This document shows, one piece after another, positions 1 to 7,938 of a stretch of 12,200 bases of DNA (the first letter of the stretch is position 1; the number at the start of each line of letters is the position of its first letter). A model generated the notes under the pieces. That model did no database searches and was not told where the DNA came from. It saw only the letters and a list, made by a program, of their open reading frames with translations. This stretch comes from an uncultured Alphaproteobacteria bacterium (lineage in GTDB: Bacteria > Pseudomonadota > Alphaproteobacteria > Rhizobiales > Aestuariivirgaceae), in assembly GCA_937868035.1 (NCBI GenBank), contig CALMLK010000253.1, positions 1-12,200 on the forward strand, in the 5' to 3' direction. The position numbers and the translations under genes were made by a program.

Positions 1-126
1 AAAGGCCGCGACCTGTCCTTCGGAGACGGTGCCCTTGGTCAGGCCCTCGATGAACTCCTTCACCAGTTCGCGGCTGAGGTCCTCGCCGTTGCGTTTGCGG
101 CGGATCACTTCCTGGGGAAGCATCAT
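1..126 (-). CDS. deoA: Thymidine phosphorylase, N-terminal 42 codons (cut by window edge)
   Basis: Only the first 42 residues are present; the gene runs off the left edge. The reverse strand reads MMLPQEVIRRKRNGEDLS and continues with a TVSEGQVAAF-like stretch. This matches the N-terminal helical domain of thymidine/pyrimidine-nucleoside phosphorylases, where an EIIRKKRDG motif and a ISEGQIAA motif are typical. The enzyme splits (deoxy)thymidine or uridine with phosphate, giving base and (deoxy)ribose 1-phosphate in the cytoplasm. Two ATG codons are adjacent (126 and 123). I chose 126 because it forms a four-base ATGA overlap with the stop of the purine-nucleoside phosphorylase gene and has AAGGA nine bases upstream. 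It is the third salvage enzyme of the operon and is probably translationally coupled. Catalytic residues lie outside the window, so the name rests on the N-terminus and context. Confidence 0.85.
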   Translation of the reverse strand, partial: MMLPQEVIRRKRNGEDLSRELVKEFIEGLTKGTVSEGQVAAF

Positions 127-908
127 TCCTTGGCATCCTTGAAGAAGCGGGTCAGCAACCGCTTCATGTTGGCGGCGGCCTTCTGGCCCTCACGCTTGGT
201 TTCTTCATGGGAGGGATTGGCGCCCTTGATTCCGGCGCCGAGATTGGTGACGACGGACAATCCCGCGACAGTCAATCCGAGGCGGCGCGCCATGATGGTT
301 TCGGGCGCGGTCGACATGCCCACGGCGGACCCGCCGATCACCTGCGCCATCCTGATTTCGGCGGGCGTCTCGAAGGAGGGGCCGGAGAACCAGACATAGA
401 CGCCCTGCTTGAGCGCAATCTTCTCCGCCTTCGCCGCCGCAAGGAAGCGCTTCCGCAAGCCGGGATCATAGGCGTTGGTCATGGGCACGAAGTTTTCATC
501 CCCGTGCTGGCCGATCAAGGGATTCATGCCGGAATAGTTGATGTGGTCGGTGATGAGCATGATGGAGCCCGGACCGATCGACAGCTTGAGGGAGCCTGCG
601 GCGTTGGTGAGGATGAGGTTCTCGATCCCAGATTCCTTCAACTGGTCAAGGACGGGGCGCATCACGGCGGCATTGCCGCTCTCGTAAGGGTGGGCGCGGC
701 CTGCGAGCACCGCCACCTCCTGCCTGCCCACAGTGCCGACATAGAGTTTGCCGGCATGGCCGGAAATCTTCGGCACAGGAAATCCGGGAAGTTCCGTGTA
801 CGGAATAACCAGCGGATCCTTCACGATATCGACCACATCGCCCAGCGCCGAGCCCAGGATGATGGCCGTCCTGGGGGTGCGGCCTGCCAGTTTCGATTTC
901 AGGGTCAT
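123..908 (-). CDS. punA: Purine-nucleoside phosphorylase, trimeric (PNP/MTAP) type
   Basis: This 261-aa cytoplasmic enzyme splits inosine, guanosine and their deoxy forms with phosphate. Its length fits the low-mass trimeric PNP family. Recognisable blocks are the phosphate loop GSALG (19-23), GRAHPYE (70-76), TNAAGSL (101-107), GPSFETPAEIRM (176-187) and VGMSTAPE (196-203). Asn222 in VVTNLGAG occupies the position that favours 6-oxopurines in family members such as human PNP (Asn243); an Asp would suggest a methylthioadenosine phosphorylase. Two normally glycine positions differ: GSGLG is GSALG and TNAAGGL is TNAAGSL. The start has GGAGAA about eight bases upstream. Both ends overlap neighbours by ATGA (cdd upstream, deoA downstream), so the three salvage enzymes are likely made together. 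Family names deoD/pnp/punA are used inconsistently; the function is firmer than the symbol. Confidence 0.93.
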   Translation of the reverse strand: MTLKSKLAGRTPRTAIILGSALGDVVDIVKDPLVIPYTELPGFPVPKISGHAGKLYVGTVGRQEVAVLAGRAHPYESGNAAVMRPVLDQLKESGIENLILTNAAGSLKLSIGPGSIMLITDHINYSGMNPLIGQHGDENFVPMTNAYDPGLRKRFLAAAKAEKIALKQGVYVWFSGPSFETPAEIRMAQVIGGSAVGMSTAPETIMARRLGLTVAGLSVVTNLGAGIKGANPSHEETKREGQKAAANMKRLLTRFFKDAKE

Positions 909-1297
909 GTCAAATTCTCCGGGCCGAAACTGGCGGGCAGCAGTTCTTCGAGTGTGAACGTGCGGATCAGTTCACCGGTTTCCGTGCAGCAGTGGATTTT
1001 GGTATCGGGGCCCGCGAATTCGCGGATCTTCTGGCGGCAGCCACCGCAGGGTGTGCACAGGGTATCGCCGTTTCCCATCACCGCCACTTCGGTAATGCGC
1101 GTGCCGCCCGCCATGATGAGCGCCGAGATGGCCGAGGGTTCGGCACACCAGCCTTGCGGGTAGGAGGCGTTCTCGATGTTGCCTCCGGCAAAGACGCGGC
1201 CCGTCTCGTCGCGCATGGCGGCGCCCACGTAGAACTTCGAATAGGGCGCATGGGCGCGGGCGCGGGCCAGTTTGGCCGCTTCGACGAGATCGCGCAT
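905..1297 (-). CDS. cdd: Cytidine deaminase
   Basis: This 130-aa zinc enzyme deaminates cytidine and deoxycytidine to the uridine forms, feeding the phosphorylases downstream. The short homotetrameric type is expected at this length. Visible motifs are APYSKFYVGAA (17-27), the substrate-binding Asn40 and Glu42 in GGNIENASY, the C-A-E motif (Cys51 zinc ligand, Glu53 proton shuttle) and PCGGCRQ (83-89), whose Cys84 and Cys87 complete the zinc site. After C-A-E the usual R/T-T-A is P-S-A, a mild variation. The start lies one base after the permease stop, with AAGGA about eight bases upstream, and the stop overlaps the phosphorylase start by four bases. No key residue is missing. Confidence 0.95.
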   Translation of the reverse strand: MRDLVEAAKLARARAHAPYSKFYVGAAMRDETGRVFAGGNIENASYPQGWCAEPSAISALIMAGGTRITEVAVMGNGDTLCTPCGGCRQKIREFAGPDTKIHCCTETGELIRTFTLEELLPASFGPENLT

Positions 1298-1298
1298 G

Positions 1299-2264
1299 CT
1301 AGCGGTCCTTCGTGTAGGGAATGCCGGAGGCCTTGGGGGGAATGCTCTTGCCGATGAAGCCCGCGAGCAGCACGACAGTCATGACGTAGGGCAGCATATT
1401 GATGAACTGCACGGGGATTTCCACGCCGGCGAATTTCACACCCTGAAGGCGGGTGCCCATGGCTTGCAGGTATCCGAACAGCAGGCAGGCCCAGAGCGCG
1501 GGCCAGGCTCGCCAGTTGGCGAAGATGAGAGCAGCAAGCGCCATGAAGCCGCGGCCTGCCGTCATGTCGCGCACGAAACTCGCCGAAAGCGATGTGGAGA
1601 TATAGGTACCGGCAATGCCGCACAACACGCCCGCGATGAGCACCGCCTGATAGCGCAACCGCGCCACCGAAATGCCCGCCGTATCGACGGCATGGGGGTT
1701 TTCACCGACGGCGCGCAGCCTGAGGCCGAAGCGTGTGCGTGCAAGGGCCCAGGCGGTCAGGGGCACCAATGCAATCGTCAGGTAGGTGAGCAGGGAATGG
1801 CCGGAGATGATGCGCGCCACAACGCCCAGCACCGGCACGTTGTAGAGTTCGGAGAGGCCCGGCAGGTCGATGGGCATGAAGCGGGCTTCGCTGGAGAGGG
1901 CGGGTGTGCGTCCGCCCTCCTTGAACCATTCGTTGCCCAGCACCACGGCAAGGCCCGCTGCCAGCATGTTGATGGCGACGCCGGAGACGACCTGGTTGCC
2001 GCGCTGGTTGATGGCGGCATAGCCGTGCACAAGCGCGAAGCCGACCGAGACGAGGATCGCCACGAAGAGCGCCAGCAGCGCATTGTTGTAGAAGGCGGCG
2101 GTGGACGCGGCGGCGAAGGCGGCGATCAGCATCTTGCCCTCAAGGCCGATGTCGACAATGCCCGAGCGCTCGGACCACAGGCCTGCGAGGCAGGCGAGGA
2201 TCAGCGGTACGGAGAGCCGGATGGTGGAGGAGAGCGTTTCCGCGCCGAGGAAGAGTTCCAGCAT
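1299..2264 (-). CDS. Nucleoside ABC transporter permease, second subunit (BPD_transp_2 family)
   Basis: This polytopic inner-membrane protein of 321 aa belongs to the RbsC/LivH-like permease family and is of the kind paired with BMP binding proteins (B. subtilis NupQ/YufQ type). Hydrophobic segments run through most of the chain. The segment RAVGENPHAVDTAGIS, followed by a hydrophobic stretch, is the conserved cytoplasmic loop that contacts the ATPase; the same loop occurs in the partner permease. An open frame extends upstream to 2303, but that would overlap the partner gene. The ATG at 2264 starts MLELFLGAETLSSTIRLS, a normal family N-terminus, lies two bases after the previous stop and has GGAGG seven bases upstream, so I use it. 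Substrate is inferred to be nucleosides from cdd, PNP and deoA immediately downstream. Confidence 0.92.
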   Translation of the reverse strand: MLELFLGAETLSSTIRLSVPLILACLAGLWSERSGIVDIGLEGKMLIAAFAAASTAAFYNNALLALFVAILVSVGFALVHGYAAINQRGNQVVSGVAINMLAAGLAVVLGNEWFKEGGRTPALSSEARFMPIDLPGLSELYNVPVLGVVARIISGHSLLTYLTIALVPLTAWALARTRFGLRLRAVGENPHAVDTAGISVARLRYQAVLIAGVLCGIAGTYISTSLSASFVRDMTAGRGFMALAALIFANWRAWPALWACLLFGYLQAMGTRLQGVKFAGVEIPVQFINMLPYVMTVVLLAGFIGKSIPPKASGIPYTKDR

Positions 2265-2266
2265 GG

Positions 2267-3390
2267 TCAGTCCTCCGCCCGGAAGAAGAGAGCTTCGAGC
2301 CATGGCCGGAAGGTCTGCTCCAGCGCGCCCATGAACAGGATGACGAGGCCCTGGATCACCACGATCATGTCGCGGTTGATTTCGGGCTTGGCGAAGGAGA
2401 GTTCGGTACCGCCCTGATAGAGCAGGCCGAACAGCATGGCGGCGAGCACGATGCCCACGGGATGTGAACGGCCCATCAGCGCCACGGCAATGCCGACGAA
2501 GCCCGCGCCCTGCACGTATTCCAGCACGAGGCGGTGCTGGGCACCCAGCACCTCGTTCACGGCCAAGAGGCCTGCAAGACCGCCGGAGATCGCCATGGTC
2601 ACCATGATGATCTTCTGCGGCCGGATGCCGGCGTAGACCGCCGCATCGGTGTTGGCGCCCACGGCGCGGATTTCATAGCCGAGCTTGGTGCGCCACAGCA
2701 GGTACCAGACCGCCCATGCCACAGCGAGGGCGAAGAGGAAGGTGGGGTTCAGCGGCGACGAGGGCAGACGGTAGCCGAAGATGGCCAGCGAGAGTTCGCG
2801 GAGGCTCGGGATATAGGCACCGGTCAGGTCGAAGGTGGAGAAATCGAAGTTCCCCACGGCGCGGCTTTCCACCGCCATCTTGCCCACGGGCCGGAGCCAG
2901 TAGTTGATGAAGTACACCATCAGGCTGGAGGCGATGAAGTTGAACATGATCGTGGTGATCACGATGTGGCTGCCGCGCTTGGCCTGCAGGTAGCCCGGCA
3001 CCCAGCCCCAGAAGGCACCGAAGAGGGCGGACATCAGCACGGCCAGCGGAATGACGATGGGCCAGGGCAGGAACTCAAGGCCCAGGCCCGTCATGGTGGC
3101 GCCCAGCCCCGCGATGTAGGCCTGGCCCTCGCCGCCGATGTTGAACAGTCCGGCGTGGAAGGCCACGGCCACGGCAAGGCCGGTGAAGATGAAGTTGGTG
3201 GAATAGTAGAGCAGGTAGCTCCAGCCCTTGATGGAGCCGACGGCGCCCTTCAGCATGATCCACATGGCTTCCATCGGGCTTTCGCCGATGATGAGCACGA
3301 CGATGCCGGAGACGAGGAGCGCCACCACGAGGTTGAGCACAGGAATGAGCGCCACATCCGCCCAACCGCGAAGTTCGCCACGAGCCGACA

Positions 3391-3391
<1 letters not shown>
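2267..3391 (-). CDS. Nucleoside ABC transporter permease, first subunit (BPD_transp_2 family)
   Basis: This 374-aa polytopic inner-membrane protein is the larger of two permeases forming the translocation pore (NupP/YufP type). Family features include FHAGLFNIGGEGQ in the N-terminal half and the ATPase-contact loop RAVGANTDAAVYAGI, followed by the GGLAGL membrane segment. A GTG (3394) and an ATG (3391) are adjacent. The ATG is preferred because GGGAGG lies seven bases upstream of it; its first base is also the last base of the ATPase stop, a TGATG coupling junction. The protein looks full length with no internal break, in contrast to the ATPase. Nucleoside specificity is inferred from the operon. 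Confidence 0.92.
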
Positions 3392-4761
<1,370 letters not shown>

Positions 4762-4768
4762 CTGCCTT

Positions 4769-4890
4769 ACCTCACCCCTCCCGCATGCGGGAGAGGACGA
4801 CGCGAAGCGGCAGGTGAGGGGACGCCAAGCGTGACGTCCCTCACCGGCAATCGCTGCGCTCTGCCACCTCTCCCGCTGGCGGGAGAGGTG
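4769..4890. repeat. Palindromic intergenic repeat element between binding-protein and ATPase genes
   Basis: This 122-bp stretch holds three inverted repeats. The first is a perfect 16-bp palindrome, CTCCCGCATGCGGGAG (4778-4793). The second has arms GGTGAGGG (4813-4820) and CCCTCACC (4838-4845). The third has 12-bp arms CACCTCTCCCGC and its complement around a TG (4865-4890). The two ends mirror each other (CTCACCCCTCCCGC against GCGGGAGAGGTGA). Hairpins of the CTCCCGC/GCGGGAG type are a common dispersed repeat in Rhizobiales. It lies inside the transcription unit, so its RNA hairpins could protect the upstream binding-protein message or reduce read-through into the transporter genes. It also reaches to within about eight bases of the ATPase start. 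Copy number in the genome cannot be judged from here. Confidence 0.75.
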
Positions 4891-4901
4891 AAATCGCGTC
4901 C

Positions 4902-5900
4902 TTACTCAACCGGGCACTTGTTGTCTTCGGTGTAGTCGTGAACCTTCACGGCGCCCGAGATGATGTCGGCCTTGGCCTTCTCCACCGCGGCCTGCATTTC
5001 CGGCGTCACCAGCGGCTTGTTGTTGTCGTCCATGGCATAACCAACGCCATCCTCGGCGAGGCCCAGCGCCTGCACGCCACCCTTGAAGCTGCCGTCCTTG
5101 CCGGACTTCATGACGTTGTACACGGCCACATCCACGCGCTTCAGCATGGAGGTGAGCACTTTGCCGGGATGCAGGTAGTTCTGGTTGGCGTCGACGCCGA
5201 TCGACAGCGCGCCGCCGTCAGCAGCGGCCTGCAGTACGCCGAGGCCCGTGGCACCGGCAGCGGCGTAGATCACGTCCGCGCCCTGGCTCATCTGGCTCTT
5301 GGTGATCTCGCCACCCTTCACCGGATCATTCCAGGCTGCACCCGTGTCGCCCGTCATGTTCTGGAAGACAGTCGCATCGGCCTTCGCGGCCTTCACGCCC
5401 TGCACATAGCCGCAACCGAACTTGCGGATCAGCGGAATGTCCATGCCGCCGACGAAGCCCACCTTGCCGGACTTCGACGCCATGGCCGCCATGATGCCGA
5501 CGAGATAGGAACCTTCATGTTCCTTGAAGACGATCGACTGCACGTTGGGCAGGTCCACCACCATGTCGACGATGGCAAACTTGAGATCGGGATATTCCTT
5601 GGCGACCTTTTCAAGGGCGGCAGCCTGGGCAAAACCAGCGGCGATGATCGGCGAATAGCCCTGGTCGGCAAAATTGCGGATCGCCTGTTCGCGCTGGGCT
5701 TCGTTGGCGATTTCGAATTCGCCATAGGCCACGCCGGTTTCCGTCTTGAACTTTTCGGAACCGTTGAACATGGACTCGTTGAACGACTTGTCGAACTTGC
5801 CGCCGATGTCGAAGACGATGGCGGGCTTGTCGTCGGCGGCGAAGGCCGAGACGGCCATCAGGGCGGTCAATGCCGCGGCGCCGAGCAGTTTCTTGATCAT
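4902..5900 (-). CDS. BMP-family periplasmic nucleoside-binding protein
   Basis: This 332-aa protein is the substrate-capturing component of the ABC importer. It starts with a signal peptide, MIKKLLGAAALTALMAVSAFA, with likely cleavage after Ala21. There is no lipobox, so it should be soluble in the periplasm. Family blocks are FDIGGKFDKSFNE (30-42), the central GGMDIPLIRKFGCGYVQGV and GVDANQNYLHPGKVLTSMLKR. The DKSFN block is shared with the nucleoside receptors PnrA/TmpC and BmpA. An in-frame extension to 5924 exists, but the ATG at 5900 opens a proper signal peptide and has GGGAGA seven bases upstream. It is the first gene of the operon. The nucleoside ligand is inferred from family and neighbours; some BMP proteins bind other ligands. 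Confidence 0.93.
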   Translation of the reverse strand: MIKKLLGAAALTALMAVSAFAADDKPAIVFDIGGKFDKSFNESMFNGSEKFKTETGVAYGEFEIANEAQREQAIRNFADQGYSPIIAAGFAQAAALEKVAKEYPDLKFAIVDMVVDLPNVQSIVFKEHEGSYLVGIMAAMASKSGKVGFVGGMDIPLIRKFGCGYVQGVKAAKADATVFQNMTGDTGAAWNDPVKGGEITKSQMSQGADVIYAAAGATGLGVLQAAADGGALSIGVDANQNYLHPGKVLTSMLKRVDVAVYNVMKSGKDGSFKGGVQALGLAEDGVGYAMDDNNKPLVTPEMQAAVEKAKADIISGAVKVHDYTEDNKCPVE

Positions 5901-5916
5901 GGTTTTCTCCCTGTTT

Positions 5917-5932
5917 TTGACCATTGGGTCAA
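5917..5932 (-). promoter_or_regulatory. Candidate operator: perfect inverted repeat upstream of the nucleoside operon
   Basis: TTGACC-ATTG-GGTCAA is a perfect 6+4+6 inverted repeat starting 16 bases upstream of the binding-protein ATG. Position and symmetry suit a dimeric repressor of the operon, for example of GntR, LacI or DeoR type, but no regulator gene is in the window and I cannot assign one. I found no convincing -35/-10 pair for the minus strand between it and about 6000. Confidence 0.5.
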
Positions 5933-6086
5933 CGTATCAAACCTCTTCGCCCCATGGAAGGGCGGGCAGCCTGAGCCCCACAACTTCCCTGTGCATGGAT
6001 GCAATTGACGCCAAAATCCGGTGCCCCGCAAGGGTTCTCGGGGTTCTTGCGCGCCGCTGCCGTGGTCGGCGTCCCGGGCTGGCGGG

Positions 6087-6115
6087 TTGAAGTCCGCGCA
6101 TCCCGTTCACATATA
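6087..6115 (+). promoter_or_regulatory. Candidate promoter of the hsp20 pair
   Basis: TTGAAG (6087-6092) and CATATA (6110-6115) are separated by 17 bases, which would start transcription near 6122 and leave a leader of about 66 bases. The TTGAA core of the -35 resembles heat-shock sigma (RpoH) promoters, which is apt for this gene, but the -10 is weak for either sigma factor. The rest of the gap between the divergent binding-protein and hsp20 genes (5933-6086) shows nothing I can name. Confidence 0.35.
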
Positions 6116-6135
6116 GCGGTCAACGGTGCGCCGGG

Positions 6136-6178
6136 CCTCTTGCAGGACGGTGCATCAAACAAGGCTGCTGCAAACAGG
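6136..6178 (+). promoter_or_regulatory. Leader hairpin that could mask the hsp20 ribosome binding site (possible RNA thermometer)
   Basis: In the leader RNA, UUGCAG (6140-6145) pairs perfectly with CUGCAA (6168-6173). After a small internal loop, CCU (6136-6138) pairs with AGG (6176-6178). That AGG is part of AGGG, the only Shine-Dalgarno-like sequence at a usable distance (nine bases) from the hsp20 ATG. Small heat-shock genes of rhizobia are known to use ROSE-type RNA thermometers that hide the ribosome site in this way. This one has a 22-base loop and lacks a clean copy of the ROSE UYGCU motif, so it is a candidate only. Confidence 0.4.
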
Positions 6179-6188
6179 GTCTGATACG

Positions 6189-6623
6189 ATGACGCGTGTA
6201 TCTCTTTTCTCGTCTCCGCTCCTCCTCGGTTTTGAGGAGGTGGAACGACTGCTCGACCGGGCGGCAAAAATCCCCGGCGACGGCTATCCTCCCTACAACA
6301 TCGAGCGCATCACATCAGGAAGCAACGGATCGGCCCGTGAGGCGTTACGTATCACGGTGGCCGTTGCAGGCTTCATGGCGGAAGACCTCGAGGTCACGCT
6401 GGAAGACCGGCAATTGCAGATCAAGGGCCGCCAGAAGGAGGACGAGCAGAAGGACTACCTGCACCGTGGCATCGCCGCCCGGCAATTCGCCCGCAGTTTC
6501 GTGCTGGCGGATGGCATGGAGGTCGGCACGGTACAGTTGCGCAACGGTTTGTTGACAATTGAGGTGCACCGTATCGAACCGGAGCGGTTGGTCCGGCGTA
6601 TCATGATCAAGGATTTGAACTGA
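6189..6623 (+). CDS. Small heat-shock protein, Hsp20/IbpA type
   Basis: This 144-aa ATP-independent chaperone binds unfolding proteins in the cytoplasm. The N-terminus MTRVSLFSSPLLLGFEEVER and the GYPPYNIE segment (32-39) are characteristic of the alphaproteobacterial HspH/IbpA class. The alpha-crystallin domain spans roughly 36-130, with GIAARQFARSFVL (94-106) and the consensus LRNGLLTIEV (117-126). The C-terminal tail carries the I-x-I anchor (Ile138-Met-Ile140) used in oligomer assembly. An in-frame ATG exists at 6126, but 6189 gives the normal N-terminus. The gene sits one base ahead of a DUF1150 gene, the usual partner in this class. Heat induction is expected from the family and is hinted at by the promoter and leader hairpin. 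Confidence 0.95.
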   Translation: MTRVSLFSSPLLLGFEEVERLLDRAAKIPGDGYPPYNIERITSGSNGSAREALRITVAVAGFMAEDLEVTLEDRQLQIKGRQKEDEQKDYLHRGIAARQFARSFVLADGMEVGTVQLRNGLLTIEVHRIEPERLVRRIMIKDLN

Positions 6624-6624
6624 T

Positions 6625-6876
6625 ATGGACAAGACACTTGCCAAACTCGACGACGCGGCTCTCGCAGCCCTTGGTGGCGGCGTGATCGGCTATGTCAAGG
6701 AAATCGAAGGCTCTGATGCAGAGCGGCTTCTGGGCGACCGGATCAACGTGTCACCCACGGCCAAACTGTTCTGCCTTTACAATGCGGATGGCTCTCCCAT
6801 CTCCATTTCCGGCTCGCGCGAAGCAGCCATCACCTCCGCCATGGAACACGAACTGGTCGCCGCCAGCGTGCACTGA
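6625..6876 (+). CDS. DUF1150 family protein, partner of Hsp20
   Basis: This 83-aa protein of unknown biochemical role has no signal peptide or membrane segment. The central LFCLYNADGSPISISGSREAA region and the C-terminal end in ASVH match the DUF1150 family as I recall it, a family largely confined to Alphaproteobacteria and very often encoded directly after an Hsp20 gene. Here the ATG is one base after the hsp20 stop, with AAGGA about eleven bases upstream inside the preceding gene, so the two are co-transcribed. A role in the stress response or as a chaperone accessory is inferred only from this conserved pairing. Confidence 0.88.
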   Translation: MDKTLAKLDDAALAALGGGVIGYVKEIEGSDAERLLGDRINVSPTAKLFCLYNADGSPISISGSREAAITSAMEHELVAASVH

Positions 6877-6889
6877 CATCCTGTACGGA

Positions 6890-6910
6890 TGGCCCGCGGG
6901 AAGCGGGCCA
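6890..6910 (+). terminator. Strong GC hairpin after the hsp20-DUF1150 pair
   Basis: TGGCCCGC (6890-6897) and GCGGGCCA (6903-6910) form a perfect 8-bp stem around GGGAA, starting 14 bases after the DUF1150 stop. No T-run follows (CCCCTCTCC), so it may be a transcript-end stabiliser or work with the next hairpin rather than terminate alone. Confidence 0.5.
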
Positions 6911-6936
6911 CCCCTCTCCCATCCAAACACCGTCAC

Positions 6937-6958
6937 CCCGGCGAAGACCGGGTCTTTT
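6937..6958 (+). terminator. Hairpin with T-run, probable rho-independent terminator
   Basis: CCCGG (6937-6941) and CCGGG (6948-6952) flank CGAAGA and are followed by TCTTTT. The sequence CACCCCGGCGAAGACCGGG also resembles a dispersed Alphaproteobacterial palindrome (C-CCGGCGAA-CCGGG type), so a repeat copy may be serving as the terminator. Confidence 0.5.
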
Positions 6959-7005
6959 CCATCGTGACAACCAGCACAATGTTTCCGTTGCTGCACCGGC
7001 CCGCC

Positions 7006-7022
7006 GCCCGATAGTTTCGGGC
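7006..7022 (+). promoter_or_regulatory. Hairpin directly upstream of the phzF-like start codon
   Basis: GCCCGA (7006-7011) and TCGGGC (7017-7022) form a perfect 6-bp stem with a 5-base loop, ending four bases before the ATG at 7027. It occupies the place where a Shine-Dalgarno sequence should be, and no good one is visible. A role in limiting translation, or a protein-binding site, is possible; chance in GC-rich DNA is not excluded. Confidence 0.35.
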
Positions 7023-7026
7023 AATC

Positions 7027-7938
7027 ATGAAGCTCACATTCCATACCCTCGATGTTTTCACGGCGCGCAAGTTTGGCGGCAATCCGCTGGCTGTCATCCT
7101 GGGGGCCGACGCGCTCACCACGGAGCAGATGCAGAGCATCTGCCGCGAGTTCAATCTCTCCGAAACCAGTTTCGTGATGGCGCCGGAAGATCCCGCCCAC
7201 ACCGCGAAGGTCCGCATCTTTTTTCCGGGCGGCGAGATGCCGTTTGCCGGCCACCCCACGCTTGGCACGGCGGCGCTGCTGGCGTCGTTGAAGCACAAGC
7301 CCGGATGCAGCTTCGAGACCACCATCACCCTTGAACTTCCGGCGGGCCTCACGCCCGTTCGGGTGAGCCGCATTGCCGACCGCGTGCATGGCGTCTTCAC
7401 CGCACCCATCGTGCCGTTCCACGCCCCGGTGACGCTGCCGTCGCTGGAAGAGACAGCCCAGGCGCTCAACCTTGATCCCGCCGACATCGGCTTCGACGGC
7501 CACGGCCTTGCCTCACTGGAAGGGGGCCCGCGCTTCTTCTATGTCCCGGTGAAGAGCCGCGCCATTCTGGAAAAGGCAAAGGTTCTCGAACCTTACTGGT
7601 CGAAACTCATCAAACCCTTGAATGGGGTGGACGCAGCCTATCTCTACACAAGGGGTGGTGATGGTGCGGCGACGGCTTTCCGCGCGCGCATGTATGCCCC
7701 GACGGGTGGCATTCCCGAAGACCCCGCCACGGGATCTGCAACGGCACTTCTCGCCGCACAACTTCTCACCGCCGAGCGCCTCGCCGACGGCACCCACACA
7801 TGGCAGCTGGAGCAGGGCTATGAAATGGGGCGGCCTTCCGATCTCACCTTGGAAGCGGATGTGAAACAGGGCACACTCACCGCCGTGCGTGTCGGGGGCT
7901 GCGCCGTTTCCATAATGAACGGAGTGCTCGACATATGA
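7027..7938 (+). CDS. PhzF-family isomerase/epimerase-like enzyme
   Basis: This 303-aa protein has the two-fold diaminopimelate-epimerase-like fold expected of the PhzF family. Marks are the N-terminal FHTLDVFTARKFGGNPLAV, the catalytic acid Glu46 in NLSETSF, FFPGGEMPFAGHPTLGTA (65-82), GGPRFFYVPV near 166-175 and GGIPEDPATGSATA (227-240). PhzF itself isomerises trans-2,3-dihydro-3-hydroxyanthranilate in phenazine synthesis. No phenazine genes are here, and most genomic homologues have unknown substrates, so I do not assign one. It overlaps the next gene by ATGA. The start at 7027 gives the usual family N-terminus, but no clear ribosome site precedes it. Confidence 0.92.
   Translation: MKLTFHTLDVFTARKFGGNPLAVILGADALTTEQMQSICREFNLSETSFVMAPEDPAHTAKVRIFFPGGEMPFAGHPTLGTAALLASLKHKPGCSFETTITLELPAGLTPVRVSRIADRVHGVFTAPIVPFHAPVTLPSLEETAQALNLDPADIGFDGHGLASLEGGPRFFYVPVKSRAILEKAKVLEPYWSKLIKPLNGVDAAYLYTRGGDGAATAFRARMYAPTGGIPEDPATGSATALLAAQLLTAERLADGTHTWQLEQGYEMGRPSDLTLEADVKQGTLTAVRVGGCAVSIMNGVLDI

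Noticed and set aside
2264..2303. Upstream start giving a 334-aa second permease
   Set aside because: It would overlap the first permease gene and add a non-family N-terminus. ATG 2264 has GGAGG at the right distance.
6985..7016. Promoter TTGCTG with GATAGT ahead of the phzF-like gene
   Set aside because: Both boxes are poor matches and the -10 would lie inside the hairpin, with a start only a few bases before the ATG.
7027..7938. Phenazine biosynthesis gene phzF
   Set aside because: Only the broad family is supported. No other phz gene is nearby, and most PhzF-like proteins are not in phenazine pathways.
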